Of a stretch of DNA of 54,998 bases, positions 7,221-15,864 are shown one piece after another. Both the position numbers and the translations under genes were made by a program. Source of the DNA: UBA910 sp964369145 (GTDB lineage Bacteria; Patescibacteriota; Minisyncoccia; Phycocordibacterales; DATDWN01); NCBI GenBank assembly GCA_964369145.1, contig CAYJEE010000003.1, positions 1 to 54,998 of the forward strand. Reading direction: 5' to 3'. The notes below the pieces were generated by a model. The model did no database searches. It was not told the origin of the DNA and saw only the letters and a program-made list of their open reading frames with translations. How positions within the stretch are numbered: the first letter of the stretch is position 1; each line of letters opens with the position of its first letter.

Positions 7221-10055
7221 TTATTGTGTTAATACTGCTCGTACTTTTATATTATCACCTAATGATGCTGGTGTGTAGCGGATATATGTAGTTTCATTCG
7301 TTTTATCAGAGGTGTCGTATGCTCCCCAAGCTCCACCATTGTTGGTAGATTTTTCCCATGTTCCATTATTGGTGGAAGTGGTGTAAGCATCAGTCAGTAA
7401 ATCATTGGTTACTGCATTATAGAGTCGTACTCGGAGTGTGGGAACTGTTCCTCCGAAAGCTACAGAAAAACGCCAGGCAAATTGTTTGTTGGTTGCATTC
7501 GATAATCCTGCAGAGGGTTGGTAGTGAGTATCGGTGGTAGTGGCGGTGTCATCATATATCGCAACAAGACTCATGATTCGAGCAGGAATACAAAACCAGC
7601 CAATGGTGGCAAATTCAAACATGAACTGAATACGTGGTGCTCCTGCCAATCCGCGGAGATCACCGTCAGGAGCTACCAGTGTCCACTCACCAGTGTTGTC
7701 AGATATACCTTTTGTTCGCATGTACATACGATATGGTTCGGTACTTATTGAAAATTCACTCGTACCAAGACTGTCATCATGAGTCACCGCAACGCTTCTA
7801 AATTGTACACAGTCTGGAGTATAGAGAGCAGGAGTGATAACTCGCTGGTTGGTGTTGACCGCGTACGTCCAGTGAGCAGAAAGAGGGAGTGCGTACATTT
7901 GAGATAATGCTACTGTAGTGCCGTGTTTTACAATATGTGCGATACCATTTTCAGACCACACGGAGGTTACTTGTGAGTTGGAATTGAAGTGGGGAATAGT
8001 GTAGCTGTTCCAATCGATTACATATGCTGAGCCCGCACCTATAGTACCCGCTGTAGATGAGAGAGTAATAGAAGTAATAGATGTAAATGCAGAGATCGTG
8101 TACCAGGTAGAAATAGCAGTTGGATCAGTAGATCCAAAACCGATACGGTAACCAACCATAGCGGCAACAAAAAAAGTATTTGTACCGGTTACTGCGGTAG
8201 TAGATACTGCCACAGTACCAGAAGAGATGTAGGCGTTTCCGAGAGATGAAATTTGATCTTGTTGTTTGTCGTCAATACCCCAGATATGGTCAAATGTATC
8301 TCCTGCGGTGGTGGGGTATTTTGTGACGTAGTTTCGTACCCCGGTGCCTCCGGTAGTGAGTACGATGAGGCGATCCATATTGTCAGCAATTTCAACACTA
8401 CTTAATAGTGTTGTTGCTGGGAAAGTGGATGCAGAGCCTGCGGGAATTTCTGGTCTGTTGTCTGAAATCCAACCCAGGTTTCCTGCAAATATTTTCGATA
8501 CAGCAGCGCGATATATACGGTTAGTGGTAACAAAATATAATGAGGGCTCATCTTTTCCTGGGCCATGACTCAGTGTACCATATCTTCCATTATTAGTATT
8601 TGACAAGTTGTTTGTCACTAGTTGTGGAGCTGTAGAGAGTACATCAGCTGAGTCGATAATATACACAGCACCAGCACCTATTGTGCCTGCAGAAGATGAG
8701 AGGGTGATAGAGGTGGCAGAAGTAAATTCAGAGATTGTATACCAAGTTGTCACGGCTGCAGGGCTCGTGGTGTTAAAACCAATTTTCATACCCACCATTG
8801 AAGAGGTAAAGGTTGTTCCTGATCCTGTTACGGCTGTACCTGCCACCTGTACGGTACCAGTGATATAGTAAGCGATTGAGAGAGTCATCTTACCAGAACT
8901 GAGTGCTCCAGTTGCTCTGAGGTTGTATCGGTATGCACGAACAGTGGTGGTTGCTCCATCGAGCACATATGCATAATGAAGTCCTTTATTTACTTCAGGT
9001 GCGACGGTGAGGCCTGCAGGGTTTTGATTTGTAACCACATTTCCAGCAGTTCCTGCATCAGAGAGCCAGTATACAGCTTTTATATTATCTGTAGTTGTTG
9101 CAGCGGCAATAGTGGTTGCACCGTTTGTGGTAAAATCAGAATAATTAATTCCTTTTACAAGGTGAAGTCCTCCGTTTGCGACTGTGGCATTGCTTGCGGT
9201 GATACCAAATCGAAGTTCTTCGATTACATACGGTGTTCCTGAAGTTACCGTACCTGCCGAAGTAGACAGAGTAATACTCGTCTCACTTCCAATAGCTGAG
9301 ATGACATACCAGGTTGAAATTGCAGTCGGATCAGTTGAGCCAAAACCGATACGTGCACCTACGGCAATACCTTCCTCTTGGAATTTTGTATTAGTTCCAG
9401 TAACTGCGGTAGTAGACACTTCTACTGTGCCGGTGGTATGGAGGTAGCGGAGAGCGCGGAAGCCACGGATAGTGTGGGCTGTGGCGGAAGTAAGTGTGGC
9501 AATAATAAAACCCTTCCAGGTATGTGCACCAGTAGTTTTATTGTATTCATACATGCATATTTCTCGAGGTGCTACAGCCGTCGCCAAGTTTTCTATCATG
9601 AAGATCCAGTCGATTGTGGGACTAAATGTAAGCGCATGCGGGTACATCATTGGGGTGTTGTATACAACAACATATGCTGTCCCTGCGGCAATAGTGCCCG
9701 CAGAAGAACCAAGTGTGATGCCAGTGGCAGATGCTCGTGCATTAATACTGTACCAGGTTGTAATTTTTGCGGGGTTGGTAGAACCAAAACCAATACTCAT
9801 ACCAACCATTGTTGCTGTAAAGTTTGTGAGGTTACCAGTCACCGCTGTCGTACTGACGGTCACTGTTCCCACAGTGTCCACTACCTCTTGCATTGGTGTA
9901 GCAATAGTGACAGGGAGAGGGCCAACAAATTTATCAGTTGCAAGTGCTCCAGTTTGTTGCACCATTAAACTACCCAAGTTAGTTTTGGTTGCATCATAGG
10001 AAGTGATAGGTGTAGTACTTCCGGTAAATACGTGTTTTACGGCTCGGTATGACAT
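7221..10055 (-). CDS. Giant beta-repeat paralogue 3 of the Tat operon (944 aa)
   Basis: Third of three tandem paralogues. The N-terminus (AVKHVFTGSTTPITSYD...TNLG) and the C-terminus (AWRFSVAFGGTVPTLRVRLY ... TYIRYTPA) are conserved with its neighbours. In between are four copies of a roughly 75-residue beta module near residues 60-133, 207-281, 398-472 and 612-686, with the pattern TAVTGTNT, IGFGSTDP, TWYxI, TSITLSS and YVI. Similar modules occur in phage tail-fibre and adhesin-type proteins, but I see no phage genes here. No signal peptide is visible. One base separates it from the upstream gene, so it is strictly cotranslated. It is probably an extracellular structural protein; function unknown. 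Confidence 0.75.
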   Translation of the reverse strand: MSYRAVKHVFTGSTTPITSYDATKTNLGSLMVQQTGALATDKFVGPLPVTIATPMQEVVDTVGTVTVSTTAVTGNLTNFTATMVGMSIGFGSTNPAKITTWYSINARASATGITLGSSAGTIAAGTAYVVVYNTPMMYPHALTFSPTIDWIFMIENLATAVAPREICMYEYNKTTGAHTWKGFIIATLTSATAHTIRGFRALRYLHTTGTVEVSTTAVTGTNTKFQEEGIAVGARIGFGSTDPTAISTWYVISAIGSETSITLSTSAGTVTSGTPYVIEELRFGITASNATVANGGLHLVKGINYSDFTTNGATTIAAATTTDNIKAVYWLSDAGTAGNVVTNQNPAGLTVAPEVNKGLHYAYVLDGATTTVRAYRYNLRATGALSSGKMTLSIAYYITGTVQVAGTAVTGSGTTFTSSMVGMKIGFNTTSPAAVTTWYTISEFTSATSITLSSSAGTIGAGAVYIIDSADVLSTAPQLVTNNLSNTNNGRYGTLSHGPGKDEPSLYFVTTNRIYRAAVSKIFAGNLGWISDNRPEIPAGSASTFPATTLLSSVEIADNMDRLIVLTTGGTGVRNYVTKYPTTAGDTFDHIWGIDDKQQDQISSLGNAYISSGTVAVSTTAVTGTNTFFVAAMVGYRIGFGSTDPTAISTWYTISAFTSITSITLSSTAGTIGAGSAYVIDWNSYTIPHFNSNSQVTSVWSENGIAHIVKHGTTVALSQMYALPLSAHWTYAVNTNQRVITPALYTPDCVQFRSVAVTHDDSLGTSEFSISTEPYRMYMRTKGISDNTGEWTLVAPDGDLRGLAGAPRIQFMFEFATIGWFCIPARIMSLVAIYDDTATTTDTHYQPSAGLSNATNKQFAWRFSVAFGGTVPTLRVRLYNAVTNDLLTDAYTTSTNNGTWEKSTNNGGAWGAYDTSDKTNETTYIRYTPASLGDNIKVRAVLTQ

Positions 10056-10056
10056 A

Positions 10057-12480
10057 TTAGTTTTGAGTGAGTAATGCTCTTACGGTTATACTGCCTAATG
10101 CTGCACTCGGAATATAACGAATATAGGTGATCTCATTTATTTTATCATCTGTATCATACACAACCCAGCTACTTCCACCGTCAATGGATTTCGTCCATGT
10201 TCCGTTTACTGGGCCCACTGTTAAGTCTGTAAGTTCAGATGAACCTGTAGCTGCATCAAATAATTCTATCTTAAGGGTCGGTACAGTACTTCCAAATGGA
10301 TGAGTAAATCTCCACACAAAACGTTCGTTAGTAATATCGGATACGCCCGCGGATAGTTGATAATGTGAATCAGTAAACCCATCTTCATAGGTAACTGCAA
10401 CCTTCATAATTCTCGCAGGAATACAAATCGTTCCGATAGTAAAAAATTCAAACATAAACTGGATTGCGTTGGCAGCAGGCACACCTGATAAATTATTGTC
10501 AGCACCGAGGAGTGTCCAGGAGCTTGTCGCGTCTACTCCAATGTCCGCAGTACGATAGTACACTCGCATCGCTTCAGTTCCTAATTTTATTTCTCCTGTA
10601 CCTAAATCGTGCTCATCATATACAAGTACCTGGTCAAACTTTACACAACCGGTAGTGTTGATCGATGGAGTAACCACTCTTTGGCTTGTAGTGCTTGCAT
10701 ACGTCCAGTGGGCACCAAAAGGTAGAGCATACATTTGGTTTAAGAGCGCTGTGGCACCCATTCGTATGATATGGAGCACTCCGTTGCTTGATTCGGTAGA
10801 TAAGAGTTGTGCTCCCGTGTTGAAGTGAATTGGTGCAGAAAAAGCGAGGGATTGATCTTGTTGTTTGTCGTCGACTCCAAATATATGATCAAACGGTGTG
10901 GTATCTGTCGAAGGATATCGGGTGATGTATTGGCGAAGTGAGGTGCTGGCTGTAAAGGTGGTGATCGCAAAACGGTCAATCGTGTCTATATATCTCATAT
11001 TAGTGAGGGTGGCGCTTGCTGCAAATGTTGAGACACCACCGGGAGGGATTTCTTGTCGCGCGTTTGCTGCTACTGCAAATGGTGTGTTTGCAGCGGTTAT
11101 AGCAGAAACTGCAGCACAGTAGAGCCGGGTCGTAGTGACGAAATAAAGGTATGAAGACCCAGATCCGGGGCCATGTGAAGTGGTGGCGAGGTCGAGGTTA
11201 TTTGCTGACTGGTTTGGTATCGTACCGGTGAGAGCTTGTGTTCCAGTGATGACAATGTTTGCACCTGCAAGGGTCATTTTTCCTGCGGCTACTGCATCAT
11301 TTGCTCGTAAATTGTATTTGTAGATGATTGCGTTTGATGTGTTTGTACCGTTCAGTATGTATGCAGTGTGCGTCTGCTTGTCAGTTTCTGTAGCTACAGC
11401 GAGACCGTTTGCTGTAGTGTTGGTGACTGTAGCCGCATCAGCAAGCCAATATACTCCTCTTTGATTTGTTACTGCACTGGTGATTGCGGGGAATGTGGAT
11501 CCTGCAGTCGTAAAGTCATGATAACCAGCACCTTTGAGGAGAAAGAGACCTCCGTTTGCTGCGGTGGTACTGTTTGAAATTGCCAGAGCGAAGCGAAGTT
11601 CCTCAATCACGTATACTGTACCTGCAGGAATAACACCTGGGGAAGTTGTGAGGCCGATAGAAGTATCACTCGTTATCTTTCCAATATGATACCACTGAGT
11701 GATCGCCGTTGGATCAGTGGAGCCAAAGCCGATACGAGGTCCGAGACCTCCAGCTATAGCGGTCGAAGCAGTACCTGCTGCGATGAGATCTGTAGTAAAG
11801 AGTGTGCTTGTACCTGTAACGGTACAAGATGCAATCACAAATGCAGTACCCGCAGCATATGCACTCGAAGCACCGAGGATGTTCATGGTTGCGGTGGTTG
11901 CAAAAGAGATAATCGGGTACCAGCAGTTGATCTGTGCGACGTTGGTACTTCCAAAGCCGATCATGTATCCCACATATGAAGCCAAGAATCCTGTGGCTGA
12001 ATGGGTAACAAGGCCCGCTGTACTCACCGTAACGGTACCTGTAGCATAGACTGATACTGGTGCAGCGACAGCGACGGTGCCGGTGGTGTGGAGGTAGCGG
12101 AGAGCGCGGAAGCCACGGTTTGCTGTGGTGCCGGCGTTTGGTGTGGTCATGGTAATAAACCCTTTCCAGTTGTAGGTGGCAAGTGTTTTGTCGTATTCGT
12201 AGAGAAAAATACGTCGAGTGGTGGCTACCGCTGCTTCGACTAAAAACACCCAATCGATAGTTGAGCTATAGTTGATGATACTTGGAAACACCATTGCAAC
12301 TGCAGTGGACTCTTCCATAGGTCTCGCGACCGCTACCGGCAGTGGTCCCACAAAGTTGTCTTCAGGATTTGGTCCACTTTTTTGAATCATCAACGTACCC
12401 AAGTTTGTCTTGGTGGAGTCATATGAAGCAATCGGTGTGGTTGCTCCCGTAAAGATGTGTTCGACTGCGCGTAGTGCCAT
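10057..12480 (-). CDS. Giant beta-repeat paralogue 2 of the Tat operon (807 aa)
   Basis: Shares with paralogues 1 and 3 the N-terminal AVEHIFTGATTPIASYD block, the central DHIFGVDDKQQDQS motif, the HWTYA.TSQRV segment and the C-terminal PTLKIELFDAATGSS domain. Two adjoining copies of the IGFGST...WY beta module lie at about residues 140-300; the later module present in paralogue 1 is missing, which explains the shorter length. Its first ~140 nt are almost identical to those of paralogue 1, a sign of recent duplication or gene conversion. No signal peptide is visible. Two bases separate it from the upstream gene. Confidence 0.75.
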   Translation of the reverse strand: MALRAVEHIFTGATTPIASYDSTKTNLGTLMIQKSGPNPEDNFVGPLPVAVARPMEESTAVAMVFPSIINYSSTIDWVFLVEAAVATTRRIFLYEYDKTLATYNWKGFITMTTPNAGTTANRGFRALRYLHTTGTVAVAAPVSVYATGTVTVSTAGLVTHSATGFLASYVGYMIGFGSTNVAQINCWYPIISFATTATMNILGASSAYAAGTAFVIASCTVTGTSTLFTTDLIAAGTASTAIAGGLGPRIGFGSTDPTAITQWYHIGKITSDTSIGLTTSPGVIPAGTVYVIEELRFALAISNSTTAANGGLFLLKGAGYHDFTTAGSTFPAITSAVTNQRGVYWLADAATVTNTTANGLAVATETDKQTHTAYILNGTNTSNAIIYKYNLRANDAVAAGKMTLAGANIVITGTQALTGTIPNQSANNLDLATTSHGPGSGSSYLYFVTTTRLYCAAVSAITAANTPFAVAANARQEIPPGGVSTFAASATLTNMRYIDTIDRFAITTFTASTSLRQYITRYPSTDTTPFDHIFGVDDKQQDQSLAFSAPIHFNTGAQLLSTESSNGVLHIIRMGATALLNQMYALPFGAHWTYASTTSQRVVTPSINTTGCVKFDQVLVYDEHDLGTGEIKLGTEAMRVYYRTADIGVDATSSWTLLGADNNLSGVPAANAIQFMFEFFTIGTICIPARIMKVAVTYEDGFTDSHYQLSAGVSDITNERFVWRFTHPFGSTVPTLKIELFDAATGSSELTDLTVGPVNGTWTKSIDGGSSWVVYDTDDKINEITYIRYIPSAALGSITVRALLTQN

Positions 12481-12482
12481 AC

Positions 12483-15116
12483 TTAGTTTTGTGTTAACAG
12501 TGATCTGATTTTAATATTGTCCGGCAAGGTGGCTGGTGTGTAGCGAATATAAGTAATCTCGTTGGCTTTATCTGTATCATTGTAACTAATCCAGTTACTA
12601 CCGCCATCAATTGTTTTTTCCCAGGTACCCGCTTGATCAACTGAGTTGTCGTCAACAAGAAGACCACCAGTGACTGCGTCAAAGAGACGAATACGGAGTG
12701 TTGGAACGGCAGATCCAAATGCAGTCGCAAAACGCCATGCAAACTGTTTGCTTGCTTCGACTGTTTTACCACTTGATGGTTGATAATGAGAATCATTTGA
12801 GTAATCTTCGTAAAGTACCGCAAATGACATGATTCTCCCTGGAACACAAAGGAGACTGATAGTTGTAAACTCAAACATAAATTGGATACTACTTGAAGGG
12901 GAGAGTCCTGAGAGGTCGCCATCTTCTGGTAACTGTGTCCATGATCCTGTGTTATCAGTAATCCCGCTTGTTCTATAGTATGAAAAAGTAGAAGCGGTGG
13001 GAATACGAAACTCTTCACTGCCGAGATGGTCTATTACCGAAGTGAGCATTCTTTTAAATGAACTACAATCAGGTATAAATATTTCGGGTGCAATTACTCG
13101 TTGATTTGTTGATTCTGCGTAGAACCAGTGTGCGCCAAGTGGGAGTGCGTACATCTGACACAGTGCTGCGGTTCCACCATGTTTAATGATATGGGCTACA
13201 CCGTTTTCACTCCATACCGAAGTGGCTTGTGAAGCGGTGTTAAAGTGAATCGGAGCATTTGGATCTGCGATAGATTGGTCTTGTTGTTTATCGTCAAGAC
13301 CAAAAAATCGGTCGAATTGATCTCCTGCTGTTTGTGGGTAGCGAGTGATGTAGTGTTTTATACCTGCAGCTCCTGTAGTGAGTACAATGAGACGGTCGAT
13401 AGAGTCTGAAATTTCAATTCCGTTGAGCAAAGACGTGGCAGGAAATGTACTTGCTGATCCTGGTGGAATTTCTGGTCTGTTGTCAGAGATCCATCCAAGG
13501 TTTCCTGCAAATATTTTAGATATAGCTGCTCTATAGATACGGTTAATAGTCACAAAGTAAATAGAAGGTTCACCTGCCCCTGGCCCATGATTTAATGTTC
13601 CATATCGGCCATTGTTTACGAGAGAAAGGTTACCGGTGATTAGTTGGGGTGCAGTTACTATCACATCAGCTGAGTCGATTATAAATGAAGCACCTCCACC
13701 GATGCTACCTGCAGATGAGGTAAGAGTAATCGAGGTTCCTGAAGTGTATGATGCAATAGTGTACCACGTTGTCACATTTGCAGGACTTGTGGTGTCAAAA
13801 GCAATTTTCATCCCTACCATAGTTGCAGTAAAGGTTGTTCCGGATCCTGTGACTGCAGTACCAGATACTCCAACTGTACCTGTTGTGTAGTAGGCTATAG
13901 ACATCAACATCTTTCCTGAAGTGATAGTACCTGTAGCTCGGAGATTGTATCGGAACATACGGACAGTAGTGGTTCCACCATCAAGTACATATGCATAGTG
14001 AAGTCCTTTATTTGTTTCAGGAAGGATGGCAAGACCCGCTGCTGATTGGTTGGTGACCACGTTACCTGTGGTACCAGCATCAGAAAGCCAGTATACACCT
14101 CGCTGGTTATCGACGGAGCTTGTAATTGAGGGGAATGTTGAGCCTGCAGTCGTAAAGTCGTGATAACCAGCGCCTTTGAGGAGATAGAGACCTCCGTTGG
14201 CGACGGTTGTGTTGGTAAGGGTGAGAGCAAAACGAAGTTCCTCAATAACATATGAAGTGCCCGCAGGGATAACACCTGGGGAGGTGGTGAGGCCGATCGA
14301 AGTTTCGCTGTTTATTTGTCCGATATGATACCACTGAGTGATCTGGGTTGGGTCCGTAGAACCGAAACCAATACGAGGGCCGAGGCCTCCGGCAATGGCG
14401 GTAGTAGCGGTACCGGCGGCAATTCCGTCAGTTTGAAAGAGGGTATTTGTACCCGTTACAATAATATCGGCAATCACAAATGCAGTACCCGCAGCATATG
14501 CACTCGAAGCACCGAGGATGTTCATGGTTGCAGTGGTTGCAAAAGAGATAATCGGGTACCAGCAGTTGATCTGCGCGACGTTGGTACTTCCAAAACCAAT
14601 TGATTTACCGACATAGGTCGCCAAAAAACCCGTAGCAGAATGCGTGACAAGACCAGCAGTACTCACGGTGACGGTACCTGTAGCGTAAACCGACACAGGA
14701 GCAGCTACTGCTACTGTACCAGTGCTGTGTTGGTAGCGGAGAGCACGAAAACCACGGTTGACGTTGGTAGCGGTTGGTGTGGTCATGGTGATAAACCCTT
14801 TCCAGTTGTAGGTAGAAAGTGTTTTGTTGTATTCGTAGAGGAAAATACGCTTCGCTGCAGCAGCCGCGTTTTCAACAAGAAAGATCCAATCAATGGTTGA
14901 GCTGTATGTAATTGCATGAGGAAAGACCATTGCTACTCCAGTCGATTCTTCCACAGGTCGTGCAACCGCTACCGGCAGTGGTCCCACAAAGTTGTCTTGA
15001 GGGTTCGGTCCACTTTTTTGAATCATCAAGGTACCCAAGTTTGTCTTGGTGGAGTCATATGAAGCAATCGGTGTGGTTGCTCCTGTAAAGATGTGTTCGA
15101 CTGCGCGTAGTGCCAT
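12483..15116 (-). CDS. Giant beta-repeat paralogue 1 of the Tat operon (877 aa)
   Basis: First of the three paralogues, starting 16 nt after the Tat-like-signal gene. The domain order is a conserved N-terminal block, two adjoining IGFGST...WY beta modules (about 140-300), a long conserved middle region, a third module (about 405-480), the FFGLDDKQQDQS motif and a conserved C-terminal beta domain ending in RSLLTQN. No signal peptide, transmembrane segment or catalytic motif was found. The three proteins most plausibly assemble with one another; the Tat genes at the end of the operon suggest export in folded form. Confidence 0.75.
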   Translation of the reverse strand: MALRAVEHIFTGATTPIASYDSTKTNLGTLMIQKSGPNPQDNFVGPLPVAVARPVEESTGVAMVFPHAITYSSTIDWIFLVENAAAAAKRIFLYEYNKTLSTYNWKGFITMTTPTATNVNRGFRALRYQHSTGTVAVAAPVSVYATGTVTVSTAGLVTHSATGFLATYVGKSIGFGSTNVAQINCWYPIISFATTATMNILGASSAYAAGTAFVIADIIVTGTNTLFQTDGIAAGTATTAIAGGLGPRIGFGSTDPTQITQWYHIGQINSETSIGLTTSPGVIPAGTSYVIEELRFALTLTNTTVANGGLYLLKGAGYHDFTTAGSTFPSITSSVDNQRGVYWLSDAGTTGNVVTNQSAAGLAILPETNKGLHYAYVLDGGTTTVRMFRYNLRATGTITSGKMLMSIAYYTTGTVGVSGTAVTGSGTTFTATMVGMKIAFDTTSPANVTTWYTIASYTSGTSITLTSSAGSIGGGASFIIDSADVIVTAPQLITGNLSLVNNGRYGTLNHGPGAGEPSIYFVTINRIYRAAISKIFAGNLGWISDNRPEIPPGSASTFPATSLLNGIEISDSIDRLIVLTTGAAGIKHYITRYPQTAGDQFDRFFGLDDKQQDQSIADPNAPIHFNTASQATSVWSENGVAHIIKHGGTAALCQMYALPLGAHWFYAESTNQRVIAPEIFIPDCSSFKRMLTSVIDHLGSEEFRIPTASTFSYYRTSGITDNTGSWTQLPEDGDLSGLSPSSSIQFMFEFTTISLLCVPGRIMSFAVLYEDYSNDSHYQPSSGKTVEASKQFAWRFATAFGSAVPTLRIRLFDAVTGGLLVDDNSVDQAGTWEKTIDGGSNWISYNDTDKANEITYIRYTPATLPDNIKIRSLLTQN

Positions 15117-15132
15117 AAAGGTAATTTTAAAA

Positions 15133-15759
15133 TTAGACTTCTAAATAATCAACATTAATCTGTACGTTTGTGGTGCCTGATATTGAACAATATAATACTT
15201 CATCTACTCCACCTTCGACGTAGTTTGGATGATTATTTGATCCATACAAACCACCTGTTTTGGGGGAAGAATACTTTTCATAATCACTGCCTCCCGCGGT
15301 AAAACGAAATGAGACAGAAGTTGCGTCAGCACTGAGGGAAAAACGGGTGGCGTAGACACGTACTTTTTTTCCAGATGCAGGTGTATGTACAGTGCCTGAT
15401 GAAGCGAGGACTGTGGTTTTTTTTGAAACCCCTTGTCCAGTAAGGAGTGATTGGAGGGTGGTCTCTGTTGCTGGATTGATGCGAGCATTTGACGCATTTT
15501 TAATACCTACAATATTTGACGTAGGAGCACCTCCAGCGATCAACGCATCTGCTTTTTTAGGGAAAAGGGAAGTTGCAAACAATCCAAGACCTGCACCGCC
15601 AAGCACTTTCAAGAACATTCGTTTATCAGTATCGTCGATTGTTTTTGCAAGTTCTTTTACATGTTTTATTTCTTCAGATGAAGTGGTCACTGAAAAAGGA
15701 GTATCCTTTTTTAAGGGTACAAGAGTAAAAGAATATTTGTTTGGCGTACGATAAAACAT
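15133..15759 (-). CDS. Protein with KR-type twin-arginine-like signal, first gene of the Tat operon
   Basis: 208 residues from ATG 15759 (MFYRTPNK), chosen because TGATAAAAT ends 8 nt upstream; an in-frame ATG six codons earlier overlaps that box. Residues 45-66 read DKRMFLK followed by a Gly/Ala/Leu-rich core and KKADA, matching the Tat consensus (S/T)-R-R-x-F-L-K except that the first arginine is lysine. KR signals are rare but functional in some known Tat substrates. The unusually long 44-residue n-region contains a charged helix. The C-terminal 110 residues are a Gly/Ser/Thr-rich beta domain of unknown type. It is the only gene in the operon with a recognisable export signal. Confidence 0.75.
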   Translation of the reverse strand: MFYRTPNKYSFTLVPLKKDTPFSVTTSSEEIKHVKELAKTIDDTDKRMFLKVLGGAGLGLFATSLFPKKADALIAGGAPTSNIVGIKNASNARINPATETTLQSLLTGQGVSKKTTVLASSGTVHTPASGKKVRVYATRFSLSADATSVSFRFTAGGSDYEKYSSPKTGGLYGSNNHPNYVEGGVDEVLYCSISGTTNVQINVDYLEV

Positions 15760-15776
15760 TTTTATTAATTTTATCA
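15759..15776 (-). promoter_or_regulatory. Extended -10 of the Tat-paralogue operon
   Basis: On the minus strand TGA precedes TAAAAT (15773-15768), which ends 8 nt before ATG 15759. It would drive the whole 5521-15759 operon from a nearly leaderless start. Confidence 0.5.
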
Positions 15777-15808
15777 TAATAAGTTTTTTTTGTAATAAAA
15801 AAATGTGT

Positions 15809-15852
15809 ACAACTTTGCTATACGAAGTTGTTTTTATTTCATATAATGAAAT
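15809..15852. promoter_or_regulatory. Promoter palindromes upstream of the cohesin-dockerin operon
   Basis: Two inverted repeats are adjacent: ACAACTT/AAGTTGT at 15809-15831 and ATTTCAT/ATGAAAT at 15836-15852. The second encloses the -10 hexamer TATAAT (15842-15847). The first could be an operator or an alternative hairpin. No regulator is encoded next to it. Confidence 0.45.
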
Positions 15853-15864
15853 AAATAAAACTAC

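Noticed and set aside
9378..12253. Several long ORFs antisense or out of frame to the giant paralogues
   Set aside because: They follow the compositional bias of the repeats, are Cys-rich or Arg-rich nonsense, and differ between paralogues.
5521..15759. Prophage or phage-tail gene cluster
   Set aside because: The beta modules recall tail fibres, but there is no terminase, portal, capsid, tape-measure, integrase or lysis gene.
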